Source: Thalassovita aquimarina (lineage in GTDB: Bacteria > Pseudomonadota > Alphaproteobacteria > Rhodobacterales > Rhodobacteraceae). From it: DNA of 64,000 nt. The notes beneath the pieces are model-generated. The model was not told the origin of the DNA and searched no databases. It saw nothing but the letters and a program-made list of their open reading frames with translations. Positions 16,394 to 23,861 of this stretch are shown piece by piece. The translations under genes were made by a program, and so were the position numbers. The DNA is taken from contig NZ_JADMKU010000002.1 in the NCBI RefSeq assembly GCF_018219815.1, positions 248,001-312,000 on the forward strand, read 5' to 3'. Within the stretch, counting starts at the first letter, position 1, and the number at the start of each line of letters is the position of its first letter.

Positions 16394-18003
16394 GCCGCAT
16401 TCCCCGCATCACCGCTGACGGGCGGGGCCTGCAATTGGCCGGGCTGGTTGCGCTTGCGCTTGGACAGGCCGTGGCGGGCGGGGCGACGGCATTGGGGGTC
16501 AGCGCGGCGTTCGGCGCGCTGCGCGCACCGGTGGGCGACCTGCCGGTCGCGGCCCTGACGATCATTGCGGGATCGGCGCTCGTGCTGGCTGGTTTCCGGG
16601 CCGCCGAGGCGGTTCTTGCCGAACATGTCGGCCAGAAATACGCCGCCGCAGTCCGCGAACGCCTTTTCCTTCATATCAGCCGGATGCCTGTCGGTGCCAT
16701 GCGGGGCAAGCGGAACGGTGCGCTGTCGCTCCGCTTTGTCGGGGACCTGACGGCGATCAAGAGCTGGGTTTCGGGCGGCATCGCGCGACTGGTATCGGCG
16801 GCGGTAACCATCCCGGCGATGCTGCTCGTGCTGTACTGGCTGGCGCCGGTTCTGGCGCTCGCAACCCTCGGTCCGATTCTCTTCACGCTGCTATTCTATA
16901 TCCTCATGCGCGCGCCGCTCGGGGCGGCGCATGCCGCACTTCGCAAGCGGCGGGCGCATATGGCGTCGGATTTGGCGGAACGTCTGCCCCAGGGCATCGC
17001 GCTGCGCCGTTTTGGCAGGCTGCGCATTGAACGGCGGGCGCTGGCGGGTCATTCCGCGGCGGTGACGCAGGCGGCGGGGAAACGCGCCCTTCTGGCCGGG
17101 CTGGTTCGCGCCGCCCCGGATGCCGCGTCGGGCCTTACCGTGGCATTGGTTCTGTGGGTCGCGATGTTGCGCGGCATCGACCTGCCCGAGACCGCGGCAG
17201 CCCTGACGGCACTGGGGTTGATCGTGCGCCCGCTGCGCCAGTTGGCTGGCGTGTCGGACAAACGTCAGGCATGGATCGTTGCGACCGGTAACCTGCGCCG
17301 CGCCCTGAACGCGCCCCGCATGGCCGCCACGCGCTCCGGTCGCGGCGCGAAGAAGCCCGACCCGGAATCTCCCGCGCTCGAACTCAAAGCTGTCCGCCTG
17401 CATGACGGCGGTGAGCTGAGCGCCAGCATCGACCTTGGCGAGACGGTAGCGGTGATCGGCGCACCCGGCGCCGGCAAGAGCCGCCTGCTGATGGTGGCGG
17501 CGGGTCTCGATGCTCCCGAAAGCGGGTCCGCGCGCGTCTTCGGCATGAAGCCGACCGAACCTGCGCCGGGCAGCGTGCTCTACCTCGGGCCCGCCGCTCC
17601 GATGCTGCGCGGAAGCCTGCGCCGCGATGCAATGATCGGGGTCGACCCCATGCCGTCGGACCCGGATATCCTGCAGGCGATTTCCCGCGCCGGTCTGGAT
17701 GGGCTGTGCGCACGGATCGGCGGACTGGACGGCAAAGTGGCCGAAGGGCGCCGCAACCTGACCGCCAGCGAAACGGCGCGCCTGCACGTGGTGCGGGGCC
17801 TGTTGTCCAAAGCCCGGCTCGCGCTTGTGGATGCCGACGAAATCGGGCTGGACGCGTCGATGTGCACCCTGCTGCTGGAACATTTCAAGGCGAACGGCAC
17901 CACCTGCCTTCTGGCGACCTCGTCGCGCAGGGTTCTCGACCAGCTTGGATCGACGCTGGCCCTTCCCGCGCCACCGGTCGACGTCGCGGACAACGCAGCA
18001 TGA
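16390..18003 (+). CDS. ABC transporter (membrane plus ATPase domains) with a degenerate ATPase
   Basis: A 537-residue fusion of an exporter-type membrane domain (about six helices in residues 15-290) and an ATP-binding domain (from about residue 335). Walker A is intact (GAPGAGKS). The signature region reads NLTASETAR in place of LSGGQ, the Walker B region reads LALVDADEIGLD so that the usual glutamate after the aspartate is alanine, and the H-loop position (LLATSSRR) has serine in place of histidine. ATP binding may persist but normal hydrolysis is doubtful. The gene overlaps the DUF1611-like gene and the following mini-ORF by four bases. An export or sensing role for the cassette is inferred. 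Confidence 0.85.
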   Translation: MSRIPRITADGRGLQLAGLVALALGQAVAGGATALGVSAAFGALRAPVGDLPVAALTIIAGSALVLAGFRAAEAVLAEHVGQKYAAAVRERLFLHISRMPVGAMRGKRNGALSLRFVGDLTAIKSWVSGGIARLVSAAVTIPAMLLVLYWLAPVLALATLGPILFTLLFYILMRAPLGAAHAALRKRRAHMASDLAERLPQGIALRRFGRLRIERRALAGHSAAVTQAAGKRALLAGLVRAAPDAASGLTVALVLWVAMLRGIDLPETAAALTALGLIVRPLRQLAGVSDKRQAWIVATGNLRRALNAPRMAATRSGRGAKKPDPESPALELKAVRLHDGGELSASIDLGETVAVIGAPGAGKSRLLMVAAGLDAPESGSARVFGMKPTEPAPGSVLYLGPAAPMLRGSLRRDAMIGVDPMPSDPDILQAISRAGLDGLCARIGGLDGKVAEGRRNLTASETARLHVVRGLLSKARLALVDADEIGLDASMCTLLLEHFKANGTTCLLATSSRRVLDQLGSTLALPAPPVDVADNAA

Positions 18004-18056
18004 AGATGTCTGCCTACACTTCTCAACTTCAACTCAAGAAACGCAAGGGATCATAA
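18000..18056 (+). CDS. Eighteen-codon mini-ORF coupled to the ABC gene
   Basis: MKMSAYTSQLQLKKRKGS, with its ATG overlapping the ABC stop codon (ATGA). It ends three bases before the start codon of the Tat-exported protein, so ribosomes could pass directly to that gene; AAGGGA within it serves as the next ribosome site. It could be a coupling leader or a small product. Such short frames can also arise by chance. Confidence 0.3.
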   Translation: MKMSAYTSQLQLKKRKGS

Positions 18057-18058
18057 AA

Positions 18059-18682
18059 ATGCAACATTCCCCAACACGACGAGAATTTGGCCTGGGACTG
18101 GTCATGGCTGCGACCGGAGCAAGCCTTATCCTTCCACCGACCATGGCCGAGGCCGCGGGATCAAGAAACCTCCGTTTCGGTCTGTGGACAGGCAAACGCT
18201 GGTCACGGTTCGGCAACCGCATCGACGTGAGAAGCAAAAGCCGCCACATTCACGGCCCCTATTCCTGGCCGCATCCCGTCACCGGCGAGAAACTGACGAT
18301 CTACATTCGCGACAACCACGACAAGAAGGGCAAGCGGACCCAGTATTTCACCCTGCGCGAGGACGGGACCGCGCTGGCCCGCGTCTTTGACCGCCGCCCG
18401 GGTCGCCCAGACCGGGTATTTGTCGGCGACGCCTTCATGCCGCAAGGCCAGTGGTCCGCCGGTCAAAGCCGCAACTACACGATGCAGGAATACAGCGGAC
18501 GCAGTAAAAAGACCTATCAGCTGACCTTGCAGGTCCTCGACCCGGCCAGAACCTATCGCGGTGTTCGCAACTCCATGCGTTATGAATGGATCGCAAAATC
18601 CGGTCGCAAAGTCGTCTATCACGAACGTTTCGACTACTCCCCGGGAGTCGGGTTCGTGAGGTTCGACAATCGTCTCAACTAA
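18059..18682 (+). CDS. Tat-exported protein of unknown function
   Basis: A 207-residue protein with a twin-arginine signal: TRREFGLGLVMAATGASLIL then PPTMAEA, with cleavage expected near residue 35. The mature part is basic and rich in aromatic and strand-forming segments (FGLWTGKRWSRFGN, GKRTQYFTL, KVVYHERFDYSPG), likely an all-beta periplasmic domain. I do not recognise the family. It has AAGGGA eight bases before its ATG. It closes the cassette; a single exported protein beside a hydrolase and ABC transporter suggests a periplasmic partner or folded cargo. Confidence 0.75.
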   Translation: MQHSPTRREFGLGLVMAATGASLILPPTMAEAAGSRNLRFGLWTGKRWSRFGNRIDVRSKSRHIHGPYSWPHPVTGEKLTIYIRDNHDKKGKRTQYFTLREDGTALARVFDRRPGRPDRVFVGDAFMPQGQWSAGQSRNYTMQEYSGRSKKTYQLTLQVLDPARTYRGVRNSMRYEWIAKSGRKVVYHERFDYSPGVGFVRFDNRLN

Positions 18683-18769
18683 CGTAACAGGAGGCTCAGA
18701 CCGAATCAGACGTGTCTGAAATCTTGTTGCAGGTGGTAGGGTTGAAACCGCCGGATCATATTCCGATGA

Positions 18770-18796
18770 CAGCTGCTGCCAGCCTCTCAGGCGCTC
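18770..18796 (+). repeat. 27-bp direct repeat, right copy
   Basis: Identical to 13974-14000. It lies about 90 bases after the last gene of the cassette and about 50 bases before the end of the integrase remnant. Confidence 0.8.
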
Positions 18797-18848
18797 CATG
18801 CAACAAACAATGGCAAGAGCTCTAGGAGCATAAGACACATCCGCCCAA

Positions 18849-19151
18849 CTAGCTCCTCAGGGGCACCACGTCAGCCTCTGAGGACCATTTCCCCCGCTCA
18901 AGGGCATTTTCCACCAATGTGCCCCAGGCCTCCATCATGCGGATCTTCTGAGGCGAAAGCGCAGCTTGGTTATATGCTGCGGACACTCCCACGCGGGTCG
19001 CAGACTGTCGGGGGTTGAGCAAAGCGTCCGCGACAGCCGGATCGCCGATCCCCTGTTCCGCCAGCACCGTCATGAAGGTGCGGCGGAGGTCGTGGAAATT
19101 GAAGTCAGAAGCACCCGATCCCGCCGTACACGGTTCTTGAATGGGGTCCAT
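18849..19151 (-). pseudogene. C-terminal remnant of a tyrosine recombinase
   Basis: One hundred residues corresponding to the end of a phage-type integrase: FNFHDLRRTFMTVLAEQGI is the HDLRRT catalytic box and SAAYNQAALSPQKIRMM carries the likely nucleophile tyrosine. The segment ALLNPRQSAT has proline where active members have the histidine of an NHR-type motif, and the N-terminal two thirds are absent upstream. It is therefore a decayed recombinase and marks a second, older integration event at the right end of the accessory region. Confidence 0.8.
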
Positions 19152-19239
19152 GACTTGAACGACTTACCACTTACCAAAATATGACCAATCACTCGGGTGG
19201 TTTCCCCCCGGTTGACCGGGCTCGCCGTCATGGCGCCGC

Positions 19240-20244
19240 TTAGCAGTCGTAATACTCCCGGTACCAGTCGACGAAGCACTGGACCCCTTTGTCGACCGGA
19301 ATCGGCGTGATCGGGCCGGCCAGTCGCGTCAGCAGCATGGTGTCGGCCCAGGTCGCCGGTACGTCACCGGGCTGCATCGGTATCAGATTGCGATCAGCGG
19401 ATCGTCCCGTGGCGGCTTCGATCGCAGCGATAAAATCAGTAAGCTGGACCGGTTGCGAATTGCCGATATTCACGATCCGCCAGGGGGCCACCGGCGACAG
19501 GCTATCTTCGGCGCAGACGCTTTTCCCGTCGGGCGGGGGCGGCTGGCCGGCCAGCCGCCACAGCGCTTCGACAAGGTTGTCGATATAGGTAAAGTCGCGC
19601 TTCATGTCGCCGAAATTGTAAACGTCGATCGGGTCGCCATTCAGGATGGCGCGGGTGAACTTGAACAGGGCCATGTCCGGCCGGCCCCAAGGGCCATAAA
19701 CGGTAAAGAATCGGAACATCGTCGTCGGCAGGGCAAACAGATGCGCATAGGAATGCGCCATCGCTTCCGTCGCCTTCTTGGTCGCGGCATAGAACGACAT
19801 CTGGTGATCGGCCCGCATCGTCTCGCGATAGGGCATTTCGGTATTGGCGCCATAGGCCGAAGACGTCGAAGCCAGCAGCAAATGGCGCGGCGGGTAGGCG
19901 CGGGCCGCTTCGAGCAATTCGAAGCTTCCCACGATATTGCTGTCGAGATAGTCGCGCGGCACCTCGATCGAATGGCGCACCCCGGCCTGGGCGGCGAGGT
20001 GGAAAACCAGGTCGAATCGCTGTTCAGAGAAAAGCCGCATCAGAAGACCCGGCTCCTCGACCCTGCCCTGCACGAAGCTGAAATCGGGGCCTTGCAGGAG
20101 GTCGAGCCGCGCCTGTTTCAAAGAAACGTCGTAATAGTCGGTCATGGCGTCCAGGCCAACAACCTCGAAACCTTCTGCGCTCAGGCGGCGGCAGAGATGA
20201 AATCCGATAAAACCGGCGGCGCCGGTCACAAGAGCTTTAGGCAT
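19240..20244 (-). CDS. NAD-dependent UDP-sugar epimerase (UDP-glucuronate 4-epimerase-like)
   Basis: A 334-residue extended short-chain dehydrogenase. The Rossmann motif is VTGAAGFIGFHL, followed by GLDAMTDYYDVSLKQARL, which is typical of UDP-glucuronate 4-epimerases (LpsL/Cap1J type); the catalytic motif is YAATKK and STSSAYG is present. It would supply UDP-galacturonate for a surface polysaccharide. It is divergent from the polysaccharide operon starting at 20938, with about 690 bases between, which fits shared regulation. Confidence 0.88.
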   Translation of the reverse strand: MPKALVTGAAGFIGFHLCRRLSAEGFEVVGLDAMTDYYDVSLKQARLDLLQGPDFSFVQGRVEEPGLLMRLFSEQRFDLVFHLAAQAGVRHSIEVPRDYLDSNIVGSFELLEAARAYPPRHLLLASTSSAYGANTEMPYRETMRADHQMSFYAATKKATEAMAHSYAHLFALPTTMFRFFTVYGPWGRPDMALFKFTRAILNGDPIDVYNFGDMKRDFTYIDNLVEALWRLAGQPPPPDGKSVCAEDSLSPVAPWRIVNIGNSQPVQLTDFIAAIEAATGRSADRNLIPMQPGDVPATWADTMLLTRLAGPITPIPVDKGVQCFVDWYREYYDC

Positions 20245-20937
20245 ATCAACGTCCCGCTCTGGAAAAATCAGTAACTCAAACCCTTAAATCTTCCCGACTG
20301 GGCTGTGTCAGACAAATCGCCTTACGACCCAAATCTTGCCTTCCTTGTGCCGAGGACCACAATCCGTTGTGGCCTTCGCGGGTAACAAATTTCCTCAGTC
20401 CTCGGCGTCATCTCAATCGCGGTATGCTGGCGACCGGGAACCGTCTTGAACAGCCTCGGCCCTGCGTCAGAAAGTGCCTTTACGGCAGGTCCGGGGCCGT
20501 CTTTCCGGGCGCCTTCGGCAAAGCCGGATTGTAACGGAAATGCGGCAAAATCATGTCAAAATTACGTCGGCATTGCGTCAATATCGTGACAGAATCATTG
20601 ACTCACGCCATGATGAGTGTCAATTAAAATGCTTATTGCTTGAGAGATTGCTTGATCTCTTCGAGATTTGGGATTTCGCCGTTTGCCTAATCAATGGGAA
20701 AGGCGGAACTCCGCAAACCGAAGAACCTAAATTCCGGACCATACAACTTCACTCCGGAATTTCGTGCGTCGGAAATTCGCGACGTATTTCGACCCCTACT
20801 GAAGCCGACCCGAATTGGATTTCGGAATCGGACGCATTCTCTCTGAGTCCTGAAATTCAGGCGATGCGTTTTGTATCGCAGACAGCTCTATTGAGCTGCC
20901 GCTGGAAGTGCGCTTCCGCGCCAGGAGGAACTATTTC
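20245..20937. promoter_or_regulatory. Intergenic region between divergent polysaccharide genes
   Basis: About 690 bases without a credible gene. It is less GC-rich than the flanks, particularly 20540-20660, and contains an imperfect inverted repeat at 20598-20623. It must hold promoters for the epimerase and the operon on the right. A long leader for the operon is possible. No known regulator site is recognised. Confidence 0.5.
20598..20623. promoter_or_regulatory. Imperfect inverted repeat, possible operator
   Basis: TTGACTCA and TGAGTGTCAA face each other around an 8-base spacer. It is in the AT-richer part of the intergenic region, about 315 bases before the first gene of the polysaccharide operon. 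An operator role is inference. Confidence 0.35.
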
Positions 20938-21657
20938 ATGTTACACGCATCCAGAAACAGCAATTCTTCTGCGTTTTCGAATGCAGTTTACGGCCCCACC
21001 CGAAACCGCAAATTCTCACCAAGGTTGGACCGGCGCCCCATCGCCACCCTTTATGCGCAATGGGGAAAGAGGGTTTTCGACATTGTCTGCGCTCTTCTGC
21101 TCCTGCCCCTGGTTCTGCCGGCCATCGCGATCCTGACGGCAATCGTCGCTCTCGACGGCGGCAAGCCTATTTACGCGCATCGCCGCGTCGGGCTGAATGG
21201 CCGGGTATTCCCATGTTTCAAGATCCGCACCATGGCCGTCGATTCCGAGGCGCGCCTGAACAAGATCCTGCGCGAAGACCCCGCGGCGGCCGCGGAATGG
21301 GCAAAGGATTTCAAGCTGCGCAACGATCCGCGCATCACCCGCATCGGCCGGTTCCTGCGGAAGACGAGCCTCGACGAACTGCCGCAGATCTGGAACGTGA
21401 TCCGGGGCGACATGAGCCTCGTCGGGCCGCGCCCCGTCACCAAGGATGAACTGCCGCTCTACCGGCATGTCGTCGACAGCTACATGAGTGTGCGCCCCGG
21501 CGTGACCGGCTTGTGGCAGGTCTCGGGCCGCAACGCGATCAGCTACGAGGACCGGGTCGAACTTGACCGGCGCTACACCAAGCGCCTGTCGTTCCTTGAG
21601 GACCTCCGGATCATGCTCATGACACTGCCGGCCGTTCTCCGGATGACGGGAGGTTGA
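20938..21657 (+). CDS. Undecaprenyl-phosphate sugar phosphotransferase (ExoY-like)
   Basis: A 239-residue bacterial sugar transferase that starts polysaccharide repeat-unit synthesis by moving a sugar-1-phosphate onto undecaprenyl phosphate at the inner membrane. The start at 20938 has AGGAGGA upstream. One membrane segment (FDIVCALLLLPLVLPAIAIL) precedes the catalytic domain with FKIRTM, KTSLDELPQIWNV, GDMSLVGPRP and RPGVTGLWQVSGR. It is a short single-span type as in ExoY. First gene of the operon. Confidence 0.93.
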   Translation: MLHASRNSNSSAFSNAVYGPTRNRKFSPRLDRRPIATLYAQWGKRVFDIVCALLLLPLVLPAIAILTAIVALDGGKPIYAHRRVGLNGRVFPCFKIRTMAVDSEARLNKILREDPAAAAEWAKDFKLRNDPRITRIGRFLRKTSLDELPQIWNVIRGDMSLVGPRPVTKDELPLYRHVVDSYMSVRPGVTGLWQVSGRNAISYEDRVELDRRYTKRLSFLEDLRIMLMTLPAVLRMTGG

Positions 21658-21697
21658 TCTTGATTGCGCACGAAACACCATGGCGCGGGGTGACAGG

Positions 21698-22864
21698 ATG
21701 AAAATAGTCCACATCCTCACGCGCCTTCTTCGCGCGGGTTCCGAGGAGAACACGCTGCTGACGGCCGCCGGTCAGGTGGCCGCCGGGCACGACGTGGTTC
21801 TTATGCATGGCCGCGACGTGCTGCCGGAATTCGCGCGGGATCTCGCCCCGGGCGCAAGGCTTGTCACCGCGCCGAGCCTGGTGCGGAATCTCAGTCCAAT
21901 ACAGGATTCGCGTGCCGTCCTCGAGATCAGGCGAAGCCTTGCGAAAATCCGCCCCGACGTGGTGCATACGCACCAGTCCAAGGCGGGCATCGTCGGCCGC
22001 TTCGCCGCCGCCTCGGCCGGTGTTCCTCTCGTCGTTCACGGTGTTCATATCCTGCCCTTCCTGGGTGTCGGACCGGCTCAAAAGGCCGTGTATCTCAGGC
22101 TCGAACGGGCGGCCGCACGAATGACCGACGGATTCATACATGTCAGCGAAGGAATGCGCGGCGCCTGCCACGAACATGGTGTCGGCACGGACCGGGCGCA
22201 TTATGTCGTTCCTTCAGGCTTCGATCTGTCGCGGTTCCGGAATGCGGAACCGCCGTCGGACTGGCGCCAGATTCTCGGCATCGCCCCCGGCGATCCGCAA
22301 CCGTTCGTTATCGCCATGCTTGCCGCGCTCGAACCGCGCAAACGGCACCTCGATCTGCTGCGGCAGAGCGCGGGCTTTCTCAAGCAATTCCCCCAAGTGC
22401 GCCTCGTCTTCGCGGGCGACGGCCATCTCAGGGCCGAGGTCGAGGCCGCGATCAAGGAACTCGGTCTGGATCAACAGGTCGCTTTGCTCGGATACCGCAA
22501 CGATCCCGAGCGCATCATCGCGATGGCCGACATCTGCATCCACACGGCCGAACGCGAAGGGCTGCCGCGCTCTGTCCTGCAGTATCTTGCGGCGGGACGC
22601 CCGGTGGTACTGTTCGACCTGCCCGGCATCGAGGAAGTCGTCACCCATGGCGAAAACGGGTTTGTCGTGCCCCAGAATGACTGGGGGAGCTTCCTCGAAA
22701 GGGTCGGTCAACTGGCCGCGTCGCCGGAACGGCGGGCGGCAATGGCCGGCAAGGCCCGCGCCACTCGGCTTGAACGATGGGACGAAAAGTTCATGGCGGA
22801 ACGAACGCTCGCGATCTACGAGGAACTGCTGCCGCGCGCCGTATTCAGCGAGGCTTCGGCATGA
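21698..22864 (+). CDS. Glycosyltransferase, GT4 family
   Basis: A 388-residue GT-B glycosyltransferase for the extension of the lipid-linked repeat. The N-terminal domain begins MKIVHILTRLLRAGSEENTL; the C-terminal domain has the EREGLPRSVLQYLAAGRPVV segment carrying the EX7E-type motif of GT4 retaining enzymes. A start at 21680 is also possible; 21698 matches the family start and follows GGGGTGACAGG. The donor and acceptor sugars are unknown. It overlaps the next gene by four bases. Confidence 0.9.
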   Translation: MKIVHILTRLLRAGSEENTLLTAAGQVAAGHDVVLMHGRDVLPEFARDLAPGARLVTAPSLVRNLSPIQDSRAVLEIRRSLAKIRPDVVHTHQSKAGIVGRFAAASAGVPLVVHGVHILPFLGVGPAQKAVYLRLERAAARMTDGFIHVSEGMRGACHEHGVGTDRAHYVVPSGFDLSRFRNAEPPSDWRQILGIAPGDPQPFVIAMLAALEPRKRHLDLLRQSAGFLKQFPQVRLVFAGDGHLRAEVEAAIKELGLDQQVALLGYRNDPERIIAMADICIHTAEREGLPRSVLQYLAAGRPVVLFDLPGIEEVVTHGENGFVVPQNDWGSFLERVGQLAASPERRAAMAGKARATRLERWDEKFMAERTLAIYEELLPRAVFSEASA

Positions 22865-23679
22865 ACCAGTTTTCCGAAACGTGGAAGCCAGGAATCGCGG
22901 TCGCGCCGGAATCAGGACCGATCATCGAATTCTTCGGCCTGCCGGGATCGGGCAAGACCACCGTTGCACGCAAGCTTCATGCGATGCTTTCAGCAACGCA
23001 GCCCGACCTGATCTTCGCGCCCGCCCTTCTCGGGGACGGCGCGGGCGCCGCGGCGCGCGCAACCTCGAAGCTCGGGCTCATCCTGTCCGACCTCGGCCAT
23101 GATGGCGCCGGTCGCGACGCGGTCAGGCTGGCCATGGCAATCCGGCAACCGCGCTTGCGCGACAAGTTCCGCGCCGTCTTCGGGATTGCAACGATGATGT
23201 CTCTTTATGCGCGGCTCGAACGGCGCGGCCTGAGCGCGGTACTCGACCAGGGGCTTTTGCAAGCGCTCTGGTCGGTCCAGCTTCGAACCGAGGACGACGG
23301 TTGCCGTGCGCTCGTCCGCGAGTGCTTGTCGAACGCGGCCGGCACGGGCCGCGTCTATGTCTCCGTCGAAACGCCCGCAAGGATTTGCATCGATCGCCTC
23401 GCCGCGAGGCACTCGAAGCACTCGCGCCTGCAAAAGCTCGGAACCGCCGACGCCGACCGTACCTGGGAAAGGGCGGAGTTCCTGCGCCGGGCGCTCCTTC
23501 GCGACCTTCAGACCGCTGGCCGCAGGCATGGCGTGGCGCCGCGGATCATCGTCATCGACGGGACCACGGATGCGACCGACACGACGGGCCAGATCGTGGC
23601 GCAACTGCGGGAAAACCGGCCCGCGCACCGGCCGCACCGGCCGCACCGGAAGACAGAACATCAGGAGATGAAAGCGTGA
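22861..23679 (+). CDS. P-loop kinase-like protein in the polysaccharide operon
   Basis: A 272-residue cytosolic protein with an N-terminal Walker A motif (FFGLPGSGKTTVARKL) and a nucleoside/adenylate-kinase-like layout: a hydrophobic segment with VLDQGLLQALWSVQL, and YVSVETPARICIDRLAAR in the middle, which resembles the lid of thymidylate-kinase-like proteins. Similar proteins occur in polysaccharide loci with unknown substrates. Its start overlaps the glycosyltransferase stop (ATGA) and its stop overlaps a GTG-started 43-residue ORF. Confidence 0.75.
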   Translation: MNQFSETWKPGIAVAPESGPIIEFFGLPGSGKTTVARKLHAMLSATQPDLIFAPALLGDGAGAAARATSKLGLILSDLGHDGAGRDAVRLAMAIRQPRLRDKFRAVFGIATMMSLYARLERRGLSAVLDQGLLQALWSVQLRTEDDGCRALVRECLSNAAGTGRVYVSVETPARICIDRLAARHSKHSRLQKLGTADADRTWERAEFLRRALLRDLQTAGRRHGVAPRIIVIDGTTDATDTTGQIVAQLRENRPAHRPHRPHRKTEHQEMKA

Positions 23680-23807
23680 ATATGTTCGCAACAATACGTC
23701 GCATGACAATTCGTCTATTCGCCGAACGGTTCCCAATTCCCGGATTCCTGCGAGCGGACCAAACGCCAAAAGGTTCCCAGCTGATCGAGGATATGGTAAT
23801 TATATAG
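23676..23807 (+). CDS. 43-residue small protein in the polysaccharide operon
   Basis: From GTG 23676 (overlapping the previous stop as GTGA, with AGGAG eight bases before) the frame reads MNMFATIRRMTIRLFAERF, then PIPGFLRADQ and ends DMVII. It is basic and amphipathic at the N-terminus. A second start at ATG 23682 is possible. The ribosome site and coupling argue that it is translated; the function is unknown. It immediately precedes the gene for the large secreted protein. Confidence 0.5.
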   Translation: MNMFATIRRMTIRLFAERFPIPGFLRADQTPKGSQLIEDMVII

Positions 23808-23861
23808 TTTCGGTATTGGCTTTTGAGTTCATGAGAATTCCTCTCATTTATAGGTAAGCAA

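Noticed and set aside
5862-19173. Second copy of the tRNA-Lys 3' end as a right attachment site
   Set aside because: I found only an 8-base match (ACCACTTA at 19166-19173) to sequence at the tRNA end, which is expected by chance. No longer duplicate is seen up to 19.3 kb.
20474-21136. 220-residue frame in the promoter region before the sugar transferase
   Set aside because: It lacks a ribosome site and domain, and its 3' part runs out of frame over the start of the sugar transferase gene.
23676-23807. Relationship between the 43-residue peptide and the peptides at 14.1 kb
   Set aside because: Both contain an R(F/L)...RFP segment, but the similarity is only a few residues and the contexts differ.
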